DNA of 64,000 nt. It comes from Microbacterium sp. STN6. GTDB lineage: Bacteria; Actinomycetota; Actinomycetes; Actinomycetales; Microbacteriaceae. The notes below the pieces were generated by a model. That model searched no databases, was not told the origin of the DNA, and saw nothing but the letters and a program-made list of their open reading frames with translations. Made by a program: the position numbers and the translations under genes. Positions 45,413 through 53,814 of this stretch are shown piece after piece (position 1 is the stretch's first letter; each line of letters begins with the position of its first letter). The DNA is taken from assembly GCF_026410545.1 (NCBI RefSeq), contig NZ_JAPMIT010000001.1, positions 744,001-808,000 on the forward strand, in the 5' to 3' direction.

Positions 45413-46031
45413 AACGATGGGCGAGAGCGTGACCGAGAGCGGCGTGGAGGGCCAGCGCGAGGCCGTGAATGCGCCGGCGATCGACGTACGCCGTGCGCTC
45501 GAGGCGATTCTCATGGTGTCGGATGAGCCACAGAGCCTCGTGAGCCTGGCGACCGCGCTCGGCAGCCCCGTGGCCGCGGTGCGCCAGGCGATCGAAGAAC
45601 TCGTGCGCGACTTCGACGGTGTGGGTGACGGCGGCACCCGGCGCGGCTTCGAGCTGCGCGAGGTGGGCGGCGGTTGGCGCATCTACGTGCGGGCCGAGTA
45701 TGACGACGTGATCGCCGACTTCGTGCTCTCGCAGAACCCGAGCCGGCTCTCGCAGGCGGCACTCGAGACGCTCGCCGTCATCGCATACAAGCAGCCGATC
45801 AGCCGCGGGCAAATCGCGTCGATCCGCGCCGTGAACGTGGACTCAGTGGTGCGCACGCTGCTCGGCCGCGGGCTCATCACCGAGCTGTTCACCGACAGTG
45901 AGACCGGGGCGATCAACTACGGCACGACCGATCTGCTGCTGACCCAGCTCGGCGTCAACTCGATCGATGAGCTGCCGAAGATCTCGCCGCTGCTCGCCGA
46001 CGGCATGGAGGGATTCGATGGAATCGGATAA
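45405..46031 (+). CDS. scpB: Segregation and condensation protein B
   Basis: Binds ScpA as a dimer of winged-helix proteins. 208 residues; ALEAILMVSDEPQSLVSLATAL and LSQAALETLAVIAYKQPISRGQIASIRAVNVD are strongly conserved. The N-terminal 25 residues are extra and polar. Overlaps rluB by 14 bp. Confidence 0.93.
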   Translation: MTETMGESVTESGVEGQREAVNAPAIDVRRALEAILMVSDEPQSLVSLATALGSPVAAVRQAIEELVRDFDGVGDGGTRRGFELREVGGGWRIYVRAEYDDVIADFVLSQNPSRLSQAALETLAVIAYKQPISRGQIASIRAVNVDSVVRTLLGRGLITELFTDSETGAINYGTTDLLLTQLGVNSIDELPKISPLLADGMEGFDGIG

Positions 46032-46770
46032 GCCCGAGGGCGAGCGGCTGCAGAAGGTCATGGCTGCCGCCGGCGTCGCGAGCCGACGCGTGAGCGAGGA
46101 GATGATCAGCGCGGGCCGGGTGCGGGTGAACGGAAAGGTCGTCACCGAGCTCGGCCGCCGCGTCGACCCCACCGTCGATGAGGTTGCCGTCGACAACGTG
46201 GCCGTGCAGCTCGACCCCTCCCGGCGCTACGTGATGCTCAACAAGCCGACGGGCGTCGTGTCGTCCCTGAAGGATGAACACGGCAGGCCCGACCTGCGGC
46301 GCTTCACCGACGATTACGAGGAGCGGCTGTTCAACGTGGGCCGCCTCGACGCCGACACCTCCGGGCTCCTGCTGCTGACGAACGACGGCGCGCTCGCCCA
46401 CGTGCTTGCGCACCCGTCGTTCGGTGTGACCAAGACGTACATCGCCCGGGTCGCCGGCGTGGTGACGCCGCAGGACGTCGCCCGTCTCACGAAGGGCATC
46501 GAACTCGACGACGGCCCGATCGTCGCCGACAAGGCACGGCTTCTGGAGCGCAGCCGCGACAGCAGCCTCGTGGAGATCGTGCTGCACTCGGGCCGCAACC
46601 GCATCGTGCGCCGCATGCTCGACGCCGTCGGCCACCCCGTGAACGACCTCGTTCGCCGCCAGTTCGGGCCACTGCACCTCGGCACGCTCGCCGTGGGGCA
46701 GGCCCGCGACCTCACCAGGGCGGAGCTCGGCGAGCTGCTGACAATCTCGCGCCAGGGGGCAGAGGAATGA
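46018..46770 (+). CDS. Pseudouridine synthase RluB/RsuA family
   Basis: Isomerises a uridine of rRNA (23S U2605-type by analogy with RluB). 250 residues: S4 domain RLQKVMAAAGVASRRVSEEMISAGRVRVNG, then the catalytic domain with the Asp in NVGRLDADTSGLLLLTNDG. Start at ATG 46018 inside the scpB end. Overlaps the prephenate dehydrogenase start by 4 bp. Synteny matches Rv1711. Confidence 0.92.
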   Translation: MESDKPEGERLQKVMAAAGVASRRVSEEMISAGRVRVNGKVVTELGRRVDPTVDEVAVDNVAVQLDPSRRYVMLNKPTGVVSSLKDEHGRPDLRRFTDDYEERLFNVGRLDADTSGLLLLTNDGALAHVLAHPSFGVTKTYIARVAGVVTPQDVARLTKGIELDDGPIVADKARLLERSRDSSLVEIVLHSGRNRIVRRMLDAVGHPVNDLVRRQFGPLHLGTLAVGQARDLTRAELGELLTISRQGAEE

Positions 46771-47879
46771 CCGCGCACACCTCCCGGCTGACCGGCCAGG
46801 TTCGCGTTGTCGGCGCAGGCCTGCTCGGCGCCAGCATCGGCCTCGGCCTGAAGGCGCGTGGCGTCGACGTCATTCTCGACGACGCCTCGCCCGCCAACCT
46901 GCGCCTCGCCATCGACTACGGCGCAGGCCGGCTTTCGCGAGCGGATGACGCCCCCACCCTCGTCGTCGTGTGCGTGCCGCCCGACCTGACCGCCCGGGTG
47001 GTCGCCGCCGAGCTCAAGGCCCACCCCGCTGCGGTGGTGACGGACGTGGCCAGCGTGAAGGTCGGGCCGCTGTCGGAGGTGGAGCGGACGGCCGAGTCGC
47101 AGACGACGGGCGGCGTCGATGTGGGGCGCTACGTGGGGTCGCATCCGCTGGCTGGTCGCGAACGCGGGGGAGCGATCTCGGCGCGCGCCGACCTCTTCAT
47201 CGGCCGGCCCTGGGTGGTGTGCACGCGGCCCGAGCTCTCGCGCAGCCGCACGCAGGTCGTCGAGTCGCTCATTCTCGACCTCGGTGCCGTGCCCGTCGAG
47301 TTGAACACGGTGGCGCACGACGCCGCCGTCGCGCTCGTCTCGCACGCGCCGCAGCTGGTAGCGACGCTCATGGCGAAGCGCCTCATGGGCTCGTCGGATG
47401 CCGCGCTCGGCCTCGCCGGCCAGGGGCTGCGCGACGTGACCCGCATCGCGTCGAGCGATCCCGAGCTGTGGGTACAGATTCTGGGCGCGAATGCCCCGGC
47501 CGTGGCCGAGATTCTGCGCGGTGTGCGCGATGACCTCGACACGGTTCTGGGCGCGCTCGACGACCCGGAGGCATCCGGTGCCCGTCGTGCGCTGGCCGAG
47601 GAACTCGCGGCGGGCAACGCCGGCGTCGCCCGGCTGCCGGGCAAGCACGGCCAGGATCGCCGGTTCGCGCAGGTGGTCGTGATGGTCGAGGACGCGCCGG
47701 GCGAGTTGGGGCGGCTCTTCACCGAGATGGGCGAGATCGGCGTGAACCTCGAGGACCTCAGGCTCGAGCACTCGCCCGGCGCCGCGATCGGGCTCGCCGA
47801 GATCGCCGTGCTGCCCGAGGCGCAGCAGCGCACCATCGATGAACTGTCGGCACGCGGCTGGAGGATCGCCGGATCATGA
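46767..47879 (+). CDS. tyrA: Prephenate dehydrogenase
   Basis: Converts prephenate to hydroxyphenylpyruvate in tyrosine synthesis. 370 residues: NAD-binding [21 protein letters not shown], the active-site region [17 protein letters not shown] with catalytic His, a helical dimer domain ([17 protein letters not shown]), and a C-terminal ACT domain ([19 protein letters not shown]) that may confer tyrosine inhibition. ATGA overlaps on both sides tie it to rluB and cmk. Confidence 0.9.
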   Translation: MTAHTSRLTGQVRVVGAGLLGASIGLGLKARGVDVILDDASPANLRLAIDYGAGRLSRADDAPTLVVVCVPPDLTARVVAAELKAHPAAVVTDVASVKVGPLSEVERTAESQTTGGVDVGRYVGSHPLAGRERGGAISARADLFIGRPWVVCTRPELSRSRTQVVESLILDLGAVPVELNTVAHDAAVALVSHAPQLVATLMAKRLMGSSDAALGLAGQGLRDVTRIASSDPELWVQILGANAPAVAEILRGVRDDLDTVLGALDDPEASGARRALAEELAAGNAGVARLPGKHGQDRRFAQVVVMVEDAPGELGRLFTEMGEIGVNLEDLRLEHSPGAAIGLAEIAVLPEAQQRTIDELSARGWRIAGS

Positions 47880-48571
47880 CTCACACCTCCCTCATCGTGG
47901 CCGTCGACGGGCCCGCGGGCAGCGGCAAGTCGAGCGTGAGCAAGGCCGTCGCCGCCCGGCTCGGCTACGCGTACCTCGACACGGGCGCCTGCTACCGCGC
48001 GCTGGCCTGGTATGTCGGCTCGCGCGGCATCGATGAGACGGATGCTGCCGCAGTCGCCTCGTCGCTCGCCGGCTTCGTGCTGAGCATCGGCACCGAGCCC
48101 GGCGGGTACCGGGTCGTCGTGGGGGAGGGTGCCGGCACGGACGTCAGCGGCGGCACCGATGTCACGGAGGCGATTCGCGAGCCGCGGGTCTCCGGGCTCG
48201 TCAGCGCGATCGCCCGGGTGCCCGAGGTGCGCGAGCAGCTGACGGTGCTCTTCAGGCAGATCATGGCCGGCACCGAGCGGCCCGGCATCGTGGTCGAGGG
48301 TCGGGACATCACGACGGTGGTGGCGCCGCACGCGCCCGTGCGCATCCTCTTGACCGCGGACCCCGACGTGCGGGCGGCGCGCCGCGCCGCGGAGCTCACG
48401 GGCGAAGACGCGGCCGTCGTCGGACAGCAGCTGCACCGGCGGGACGAGGCCGACTCGCGCGTCGTCGACTTCATGACGGCCGCCGAGGGCGTGACCACGG
48501 TCGACTCGACGGCGCTTGACTTCGATGAGACGGTGGATGCCGTGGTGGCCGTGATCGAGCGCAACGCCTGA
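47876..48571 (+). CDS. cmk: Cytidylate kinase
   Basis: Phosphorylates CMP and dCMP. 231 residues: P-loop [10 protein letters not shown] (about 11-20), the CMP-binding insert, and [22 protein letters not shown] with the adjacent [10 protein letters not shown] segment. ATG overlaps the tyrA stop (ATGA). Ends at an inverted pair of stem-loop repeats that separates it from der. Confidence 0.94.
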   Translation: MTHTSLIVAVDGPAGSGKSSVSKAVAARLGYAYLDTGACYRALAWYVGSRGIDETDAAAVASSLAGFVLSIGTEPGGYRVVVGEGAGTDVSGGTDVTEAIREPRVSGLVSAIARVPEVREQLTVLFRQIMAGTERPGIVVEGRDITTVVAPHAPVRILLTADPDVRAARRAAELTGEDAAVVGQQLHRRDEADSRVVDFMTAAEGVTTVDSTALDFDETVDAVVAVIERNA

Positions 48572-48576
48572 AAGCA

Positions 48577-48651
48577 GGTCGAGGAGTGGCCGCAGGCCAC
48601 GTCTCGAAACCGGGTGCTGGATTTCGAGACGGCCTTCGGCCTCCTCAATCC
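48577..48651. repeat. Inverted pair of stem-loop repeats between cmk and der
   Basis: Forward copy 48577-48611: GGTCGAGGAG, core TGGCC-GCA-GGCCA, CGTCTCGAAACC. Reverse copy 48619-48651: GGATTTCGAGAC, core GGCC-TTC-GGCC, TCCTCAATCC. Flank ends co-vary too (GGATT/AATCC in the second copy), which keeps the outer stem paired. Confidence 0.88.
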
Positions 48652-48678
48652 GCGTGCCGTCGTTAGCATTCCGCCCCG

Positions 48679-48684
48679 TAGGCT
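48679..48684 (+). promoter_or_regulatory. -10 element TAGGCT for der
   Basis: TAGGCT ends 6 nt before ATG 48691; no ribosome site, leaderless pattern. Confidence 0.55.
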
Positions 48685-48690
48685 TGGGGT

Positions 48691-50223
48691 ATGCCCACAC
48701 CCTCCGATTCCGACGAGCTTTTCGACGGTCCCGACGACACGTCTGAGGGCGACGAGCTCGCCTCGCGCCTGGCCGAGCTCGACGACGACCTCGCCACGCA
48801 GCGTGCGGCCGCCCTGCGCACCGGCCTCGAGGACTACGAACTCGACGAGGTCGACCGCGGCATCCTCGACGCGGCGACCGAAGACCCGGATGCCATCGCG
48901 TACCTGCCGGCGCTGCCGGTGCTCGCGATCGTGGGCCGGCCGAACGTGGGCAAGTCAGCGCTCGTGAACCGCATCCTCGGCCGCCGCGAGGCCGTCGTCG
49001 AGGACACCCCCGGCGTCACCCGTGACCGCGTCTCGTACCGTGCCGAGTGGAACGGGCGCCACTTCACCATCGTCGACACGGGCGGCTGGGAGCCGGACGC
49101 CAGAGGCATCAACGCGTCGGTCGCCGCCCAGGCCGAGGTGGCCATCGACCTCGCCGACGCCGTGCTGTTCGTGGTCGACGCCAACGTGGGTGTGACCGCC
49201 ACCGACGAGCACGTCGTGCGCCTGCTGCGCAAGACGAATCGCCCGGTCTTCGTGGCCGCGAACAAGGTGGACGACACCCGGCAGGAGCCGAACGCGGCCG
49301 CCCTGTGGTCTCTTGGGCTGGGAGAGCCGCATCCGGTCTCTGCCCTGCACGGCCGCGGAGTGGCCGACCTGCTCGACGAGATCATCGGGAAGCTGCCCGA
49401 GGTCTCTGCGGTCGCGAAGGAGGAGGTCGGCGGTCCTCGGCGCGTGGCGATCGTGGGGCGCCCGAACGTGGGCAAGTCGAGCCTGCTGAACAAGGCCGCG
49501 GGCGAGGAGCGGGTGGTGGTCAACGAGTTGGCCGGAACGACGCGTGACCCCGTGGACGAGCAGGTGGAGCTGGGCGGGCGCGTCTGGCGGTTCGTCGACA
49601 CCGCCGGCATCCGTCGTCGTGTGCATCTGTCGCAGGGGGCCGACTTCTACGCCTCGCTGCGCACGAGCACGGCGCTCGAGAAGGCCGAGGTCGCGGTCGT
49701 GATTCTCGACGTGAGCGAGCCGATCAGCGAGCAGGATGTGCGCATCATCGACCTCGTGCTCGAATCCGGCCGCGCGCTGGTGCTCGCGTTCAACAAGTGG
49801 GACCTGCTCGACGACGAGCGCCGGCGCTACCTGGAGCGGGAGATCGAGCAGGATCTCGCGCACGTGTCGTGGGCGCCGCGCGTGAACATCTCGGCGCGCA
49901 CCGGGCGGCACCTGGAGAAGCTGGTGCCCGCGCTGGAGTTGGCGCTCGAGTCGTGGGATACGCGCATCGCGACGGGCAAGTTCAACGCGTTCCTGGCGGA
50001 GCTGACGGCCGAGCACCCGCACCCGGTTCGCGGCGGCAAGCAGCCGCGCGTGCTGTTCGGCACGCAGGCGTCGTCGCGGCCGCCGACGTTCGTGCTGTTC
50101 ACGACCGGGTTCCTCGACCCTGGGTACCGGCGGTACATTCAGCGCCGGCTGCGCGAGATCTACGGGTTTGAGGGGACCCCGATCGTGGTGAATATGCGGG
50201 TGCGGGAGAAGCGGAAGCGCTGA
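48691..50223 (+). CDS. der: GTPase Der (EngA)
   Basis: Ribosome-assembly GTPase with two G domains in tandem. 510 residues: an acidic N-terminal extension of about 75 residues (rich in Asp and Glu, common in actinobacteria), first P-loop GRPNVGKS at about 82-89, second at about 256-263, NKVD and NKWD base-recognition motifs, and a C-terminal KH-like domain ending [11 protein letters not shown]. Last gene of the block shared with M. tuberculosis (Rv1713). Confidence 0.95.
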   Translation: MPTPSDSDELFDGPDDTSEGDELASRLAELDDDLATQRAAALRTGLEDYELDEVDRGILDAATEDPDAIAYLPALPVLAIVGRPNVGKSALVNRILGRREAVVEDTPGVTRDRVSYRAEWNGRHFTIVDTGGWEPDARGINASVAAQAEVAIDLADAVLFVVDANVGVTATDEHVVRLLRKTNRPVFVAANKVDDTRQEPNAAALWSLGLGEPHPVSALHGRGVADLLDEIIGKLPEVSAVAKEEVGGPRRVAIVGRPNVGKSSLLNKAAGEERVVVNELAGTTRDPVDEQVELGGRVWRFVDTAGIRRRVHLSQGADFYASLRTSTALEKAEVAVVILDVSEPISEQDVRIIDLVLESGRALVLAFNKWDLLDDERRRYLEREIEQDLAHVSWAPRVNISARTGRHLEKLVPALELALESWDTRIATGKFNAFLAELTAEHPHPVRGGKQPRVLFGTQASSRPPTFVLFTTGFLDPGYRRYIQRRLREIYGFEGTPIVVNMRVREKRKR

Positions 50224-50231
50224 CACGGAGG

Positions 50232-50396
50232 CGGGTTGAGGAGGCGCGAAGCGCCGTCTCGAAACCCTGAACCGAAAGCAGGAAGATGAGCGTCGAAGTG
50301 ATCGATTTCTCCTGCTTTCGGTGGCGGGCCAGCTCGGGGTTCGTTGCGTACGGGGTGTTAGGTTTCGAGACGTCGGCTTTGCCGACTCCTCAACCC
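50232..50396. repeat. Two inverted stem-loop repeats downstream of der
   Basis: Forward copy 50232-50266: GGGTTGAGGAG, core GCGC-GAA-GCGC flanked by G-C, GTCTCGAAACCC. Reverse copy 50361-50396: GGTTTCGAGACG, core TCGGC-TTT-GCCGA, CTCCTCAACCC. Ninety-four bp lie between, holding another unrelated perfect inverted repeat. The reverse copy passes directly into a tandem array. Confidence 0.88.
50272..50321 (+). terminator. Perfect 12-bp inverted repeat with 26-nt loop
   Basis: CCGAAAGCAGGA (50272-50283) and TCCTGCTTTCGG (50310-50321) are exact complements. The loop is long for a terminator but the arms are flawless. It may end der transcription or be the trace of a small mobile element's ends. 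Confidence 0.4.
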
Positions 50397-50498
50397 GCGT
50401 CTCGCTCGACCTCTCAACCCGCGTCGCGCTCGACCCTCAATCCGCGTCGCGCTCGACCCTCAATCCGCGTCTCGCTCGACCCTTCAATCCGCGTCGCG
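50388..50498 (+). repeat. 23-bp tandem repeat array before the NUDIX-NYN gene
   Basis: Units start at 50388, 50412, 50435, 50458 and 50481: CTCAACCCGCGT(C/G)TCGCTCGACC-like, almost five copies. The CTCAACC at the head of each is the end of the stem-loop repeat, so the array grew out of one. It ends 4 bp before the TAGTCT -10 element of the next gene; copy-number change would therefore alter sequence where the -35 region lies. Confidence 0.88.
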
Positions 50499-50501
50499 GC
50501 A

Positions 50502-50507
50502 TAGTCT
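50502..50507 (+). promoter_or_regulatory. -10 element TAGTCT for the NUDIX-NYN gene
   Basis: TAGTCT ends 6 nt before GTG 50514; leaderless pattern. The 23-bp tandem array occupies its -35 region. Confidence 0.55.
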
Positions 50508-50513
50508 GGGGGC

Positions 50514-51464
50514 GTGACCCTTCCGCCGCCTCCGCACCTGCCGCGGGATCCCGGCGATGCGTGGGTCGAGGGGCCGGATGGCCGAAAGTTCTGGGGGCGG
50601 TTCGGCGCCGCGGGGCTGCTGGCGCATGACGAGCGGCGCGGCATCCTTCTGCAGCATCGCGTGGAGTGGAGCCACTTCGGCGGCACCTGGGGGTTGCCGG
50701 GTGGCGCGCGTAAGCAGGGGGAATCCGCGGTCGACGGCGCTCTGCGCGAGGCGAACGAGGAGGCAGGAGTGCCGCGCGAGAGCCTGCAGCTGCGTTTCGC
50801 GAGCGTGCTCGATCTTGGCTTCTGGTCGTACACGACGGTGGCCGCGCGGGTGGTCGAGCCGTTCGAGCCCGTGATCGGCGACCCCGAGAGCCTCGAGCTG
50901 CGCTGGGTTCCCGTCGCCGAGGTCGACTCGCTGCCGCTGCACCCCGGCTTCGGGGCGGCGTGGCCGGCGCTTCGGGCTGAGCTCGGCCGCCGCGTCGTGC
51001 TCGTCGTCGACATGGCGAACGTGGTGGGATCGCGGCCCGACGGGTGGTGGAGGGATCGGCGGGGCGCCGCCGAACGGCTCGCTGCTCAGGTGGCGACGCT
51101 CGCTCAGGCGGGCGTCGCGGCGCAGCGATTGGACCTTCCGCTCGAACGGTGGTGGCCGCAGTGGGCGCTGGTGGTCGAGGGGCAGGCTCGCGACGCGGAT
51201 GTCGCCGCGGCATCCGCTGGCACTGCTGGCACTGCTGGCACTGCTGGCACTGATGGCACTGATGCGCCGATGCGCGTGGTGCGCGCCCTGCACTCGGGCG
51301 ATGATTCGATCGTCGACACCGTGCGCGAGCTTCGGCAGGACGACCCGGCGGCGCAGGTGATTGTGGTCACCTCCGACCGCGAACTGCAGGAACGCGTGGC
51401 GGCCCTCGGTGCCACGGCGCGCGGTGCCGGCTGGCTGCTCGACCAGCTGCGGATGACTCCATAG
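50514..51464 (+). CDS. NUDIX hydrolase fused to a NYN/PIN-like domain
   Basis: 316 residues. Residues 1 to about 155 form a NUDIX domain with box GGARKQGESAVDGALREANEEAG, matching GX5EX7REUXEEXGU. Residues about 160-316 begin VVLVVDMANVVGSRPDGWW, contain GDDSIVDTVRELRQ and end near VVTSDRELQERVAALGA: acidic residues arranged as in NYN/YacP-type (PIN-like) nucleases. The domain is interrupted by a Gly-Thr-Ala linker encoded by a 9-bp repeat. The pairing suggests removal of a nucleotide cap or a damaged nucleotide combined with RNA cleavage, which is inference. GTG start by -10 spacing. Confidence 0.75.
   Translation: MTLPPPPHLPRDPGDAWVEGPDGRKFWGRFGAAGLLAHDERRGILLQHRVEWSHFGGTWGLPGGARKQGESAVDGALREANEEAGVPRESLQLRFASVLDLGFWSYTTVAARVVEPFEPVIGDPESLELRWVPVAEVDSLPLHPGFGAAWPALRAELGRRVVLVVDMANVVGSRPDGWWRDRRGAAERLAAQVATLAQAGVAAQRLDLPLERWWPQWALVVEGQARDADVAAASAGTAGTAGTAGTDGTDAPMRVVRALHSGDDSIVDTVRELRQDDPAAQVIVVTSDRELQERVAALGATARGAGWLLDQLRMTP
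51219..51263 (+). repeat. 9-bp microsatellite (GGCACTGCT/GAT, five units) inside the NUDIX-NYN gene
   Basis: Five units keep the frame and encode the linker GTAGTAGTAGTDGTD. Gain or loss of units would change only linker length. Confidence 0.9.
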
Positions 51465-51505
51465 CCTGGAGAGCCTCGCCCGAGGCCGCGTCGGCTGCGC
51501 TCTGG

Positions 51506-51511
51506 TTGGAT
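51506..51511 (+). promoter_or_regulatory. -10 element TTGGAT for the acetyltransferase gene
   Basis: TTGGAT ends 6 nt before ATG 51518, the leaderless spacing; the first base departs from no key position except T at -12. Confidence 0.4.
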
Positions 51512-51517
51512 TGGCCC

Positions 51518-51940
51518 ATGGTGACAATCCGAATCGCGACCGCAGCCGAGCTCGATCTGCAGGATGTGCTGGATCTGTACAACTCGGTGGGATGGTCTGC
51601 TTACACCGACAAGCCGGAGGCGCTGGGTGCGGCGTTGGCGGGGTCGTCTCTGATCGTCGAGGCGCGGCTCGGGACAGAGCTCGCGGGTCTGGCGCGCGTC
51701 ATCTCCGACAACGCGACCATCTGTTACCTCCAGGACATCCTGGTGCGGCCGAGCCACCAACGGGAAGGTATCGGGCGCATGCTGGTCACGGAGGCGCTGG
51801 CCCGTTTCGCGCACGTGCGGCAGAAGGTGCTGCTGACCGATGATGAACCGGGGCAGAAGGCGTTCTACGATTCCCTCGGCTACCGTTCGACGACGGAGTT
51901 CGGCGATGGAACGCTGCGTGCGTTCGTGCGGTTTGACTGA
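51518..51940 (+). CDS. GNAT family N-acetyltransferase
   Basis: 140 residues of the GNAT fold. The beta-strand and acetyl-CoA loop are seen in YLQDILVRPSHQREGIGRMLVTEALARF (the Q-R-E-G-I-G segment binds the pyrophosphate), with KAFYDSLGYR near the end. The substrate is unknown. ATG 51518 is chosen on -10 spacing; an ATG 12 nt upstream lies within the promoter. Confidence 0.82.
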   Translation: MVTIRIATAAELDLQDVLDLYNSVGWSAYTDKPEALGAALAGSSLIVEARLGTELAGLARVISDNATICYLQDILVRPSHQREGIGRMLVTEALARFAHVRQKVLLTDDEPGQKAFYDSLGYRSTTEFGDGTLRAFVRFD

Positions 51941-51967
51941 CGATCGCGCGCCCGGCCCCGACGTGCC

Positions 51968-51973
51968 TAGAGT
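51968..51973 (+). promoter_or_regulatory. -10 element TAGAGT for the dienelactone hydrolase gene
   Basis: TAGAGT ends 6 nt before ATG 51980; leaderless pattern. Confidence 0.55.
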
Positions 51974-51979
51974 GAAAGC

Positions 51980-52750
51980 ATGACTCTTTCGCCCGCCCAC
52001 GAGGAACTTCTCGCCACCGTCCCGCTGTCGTCTGAGTCCCGCATCGAGACCTCTGACGTTGCATACGGCCATGAGGAGGCGGAGCTCGAGGGCTACTTCG
52101 CCTACGACGCGGCGGCCGAGCGGCCACTGCCTGGCGTGCTCATCGTGCATGACTGGACCGGCGTCGGCGATACGGTGAAGATGCGAGCGCAGATGCTCGC
52201 GAGGCTCGGGTTCGCAGCGTTCGCCGCCGACGTGTACGGCCGCGGCATCCGCCCTCAGGGTGCCGACGCGTCGGCCACAGCGCGCGGCTTCTACGCGGAT
52301 CTTCCGCTGCTGCGAGCGCGCGTGGCGGCGGGCTTCGCCGAGCTCGCCGCGAACACGGCGGTCGACTCGTCGCGCCTGGCCGTGATCGGTTACTGCTTCG
52401 GCGGCAGTGCGGCTCTCGAGTTCGCTCGCACCGGGGCGGATGCGCGTGGCGTCGTCAGCCTGCATGGCGGCCTCATCGCGCACGACCCCAGCGACGCGAG
52501 CGCCATTCGCGCCAGCCTGCTGATCCTCACCGGGGGAGCGGACCCGGTCGTGCCCGACACCGACATCGCCGCCTTCCAGGACGAGCTGCGCGCCGCCGGC
52601 GACATTGACTGGCAGGTCACCACCTACAGCGGAGCCCCACACGCCTTCACCGTGCCCGGCCCCAACTACCGCCCCACAGCGGATGCGCGAGCATGGCACG
52701 CCATGCTCGCCTTCCTCCACGAGGTGCTCGCCGCCCCGCCGGTCGAGTAG
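51980..52750 (+). CDS. Dienelactone hydrolase family protein
   Basis: Alpha/beta hydrolase, 256 residues. The triad is visible as Cys139 in GYCFGGSAAL, Asp188 in GGADPVVPD and His221 in SGAPHAFTVPG. Such enzymes open lactone rings or other esters; the natural substrate is unknown. The last codons (encoding PVE and TAG) come from a stem-loop repeat unit, as at the end of argF. Confidence 0.87.
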   Translation: MTLSPAHEELLATVPLSSESRIETSDVAYGHEEAELEGYFAYDAAAERPLPGVLIVHDWTGVGDTVKMRAQMLARLGFAAFAADVYGRGIRPQGADASATARGFYADLPLLRARVAAGFAELAANTAVDSSRLAVIGYCFGGSAALEFARTGADARGVVSLHGGLIAHDPSDASAIRASLLILTGGADPVVPDTDIAAFQDELRAAGDIDWQVTTYSGAPHAFTVPGPNYRPTADARAWHAMLAFLHEVLAAPPVE

Positions 52751-52822
52751 CGCCTGCGGCGCGTATCGAGACCCCCAGCCTCCGCCGGTCGAGTAGCGCC
52801 TGCGGCGCGTATCGAGACCCCC
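52742..52822 (+). repeat. Two stem-loop repeats of the GTCGAGTAG type between the hydrolase gene and tRNA-Pro
   Basis: Units at 52742-52776 and 52788-52822, 46 bp apart in the same orientation: GTCGAGTAG, core CGCC-TGC-GGCG, CGTATCGAGACC, then a CCCC run. The first supplies the stop codon of the hydrolase gene. Confidence 0.88.
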
Positions 52823-52833
52823 ATCGCACCCGC

Positions 52834-52839
52834 TAAGAT
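52834..52839 (+). promoter_or_regulatory. Candidate -10 TAAGAT for tRNA-Pro
   Basis: TAAGAT lies 32 bp before the 5' end of the tRNA. No clear -35. Confidence 0.4.
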
Positions 52840-52871
52840 GGTCGAGTTGCCATTCGCGAACGCGAAGGCAT

Positions 52872-52946
<75 letters not shown>

Positions 52947-52951
52947 AAAAA

Positions 52952-52983
52952 GCCTAGGTGAGAAGCAGTTTTCTCGCCTGGGC
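52952..52983 (+). terminator. Terminator hairpin after tRNA-Pro
   Basis: GCCTAGGTGAGAA pairs with TTCTCGCCTGGGC (13 bp, two G-U pairs), followed by CTCGTCTTTCTT. It lies on the island side of attL, so the element appears to restore termination of the tRNA. Confidence 0.75.
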
Positions 52984-53009
52984 CTCGTCTTTCTTGACCC
53001 TCGGTGTTC

Positions 53010-53115
53010 TGGTCCCCTGAAGTCATGGTTACTTGGATTAGTGTTCCCCCTCACGCGCGTTCCAGTTGCGAGGGGGGACCAGACGTGGCCCATTCCTTGC
53101 GGAAGTAGGGGACCA
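53010..53115. promoter_or_regulatory. GGGGACCA repeats near the left end of the island, possible integrase arm sites
   Basis: The octamer occurs as TGGTCCCC at 53010 and as GGGGACCA at 53074 and 53108. Similar GGGGGAC words recur near the right end (62243, 62254). Repeated short words flanking an att core are what arm-type integrase sites look like. Confidence 0.35.
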
Positions 53116-53185
53116 ATCCAGGCACGACGAGCCGCCGGTCCGCGATCTCTTCCTTCGCCGCTCTTGACGAGAGAAGAGGATCGCC

Positions 53186-53539
53186 GTGTTCCGACTCATC
53201 TGGGCCGCCAGCGTTCGAGTGCACCACCTGCTGCGCTGGGCACCGACCAATCTCCTGCTTGACCGCATCCGCACTCGACGCGGGCTCAAGTGGGGCATCC
53301 CGGCGATGCTCCTCGCAGCCCCCCTCCTGCTCGCCGCGGCCACTTGCGCCGCAGGCATCCGGGACGGTGGCCCGGGCTGGCTCAACCTGGCCGTCGGCCT
53401 CTTCATCTGGGATGCGTTGAAGTTCCTCGTGATGGGTCCGGTCAGCTTGGTCGTCCTCGCGCGTGTCCACGCGGTGGAAGCTCTTGAGCGTCGCCACGCA
53501 AGACGGCAGGCGCGAGCTGAGCAGGCGGTCCACGTCTAG
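53186..53539 (+). CDS. Small membrane protein of the island
   Basis: 117 residues from a GTG start behind AAGAGGA. Two hydrophobic stretches (about 38-60 and 64-93) with a basic N-terminal region (RTRRGLKWG) and a basic C-terminal tail (ERRHARRQARAEQ). Resembles short membrane proteins carried on actinobacterial plasmids and integrative elements; function unknown. Confidence 0.55.
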   Translation: MFRLIWAASVRVHHLLRWAPTNLLLDRIRTRRGLKWGIPAMLLAAPLLLAAATCAAGIRDGGPGWLNLAVGLFIWDALKFLVMGPVSLVVLARVHAVEALERRHARRQARAEQAVHV

Positions 53540-53636
53540 AAGCTCCGGCCGCGCGCGGCGAAAGGGGGGTGCTGATTCGGCAGCGCCCTCTTCGTATCGC
53601 GGCACGACCTCCAGCCTGCCGAAGCCGTCTCCGGGC

Positions 53637-53642
53637 TATAAT
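53637..53642 (+). promoter_or_regulatory. Perfect -10 hexamer TATAAT
   Basis: TATAAT preceded by GGGC stands 173 bp before the zinc-ribbon gene in a 275-bp stretch that holds no convincing gene. An exact consensus is rare in this GC-rich DNA. No -35 match was seen at 16-18 bp. Confidence 0.35.
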
Positions 53643-53814
53643 TCACGTGGGCGGTCTGGACTGCCTGTCTCCGAGTCTGAGTCCCCACGCGGCGAAGACG
53701 TCGAGGACAACCGCTGATGCGGAATCCAGAGAAGCACTACCTGTTGGTTCGAGATCTCTCTCATGTCACAGGGCTGGTAGGCGTGGGGTGCATAGCCCGG
53801 AACAAGAGATTGAG

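Noticed and set aside
50388-50498. CRISPR array
   Set aside because: Units of 23 bp are directly adjacent with no unique spacers, and no cas gene is present. It is a simple tandem repeat.
50286-50504. 72-codon frame starting in the loop of the 12-bp inverted repeat
   Set aside because: It runs through stem-loop repeats and the 23-bp array, so its sequence is repeat-derived, and it lacks a ribosome site.
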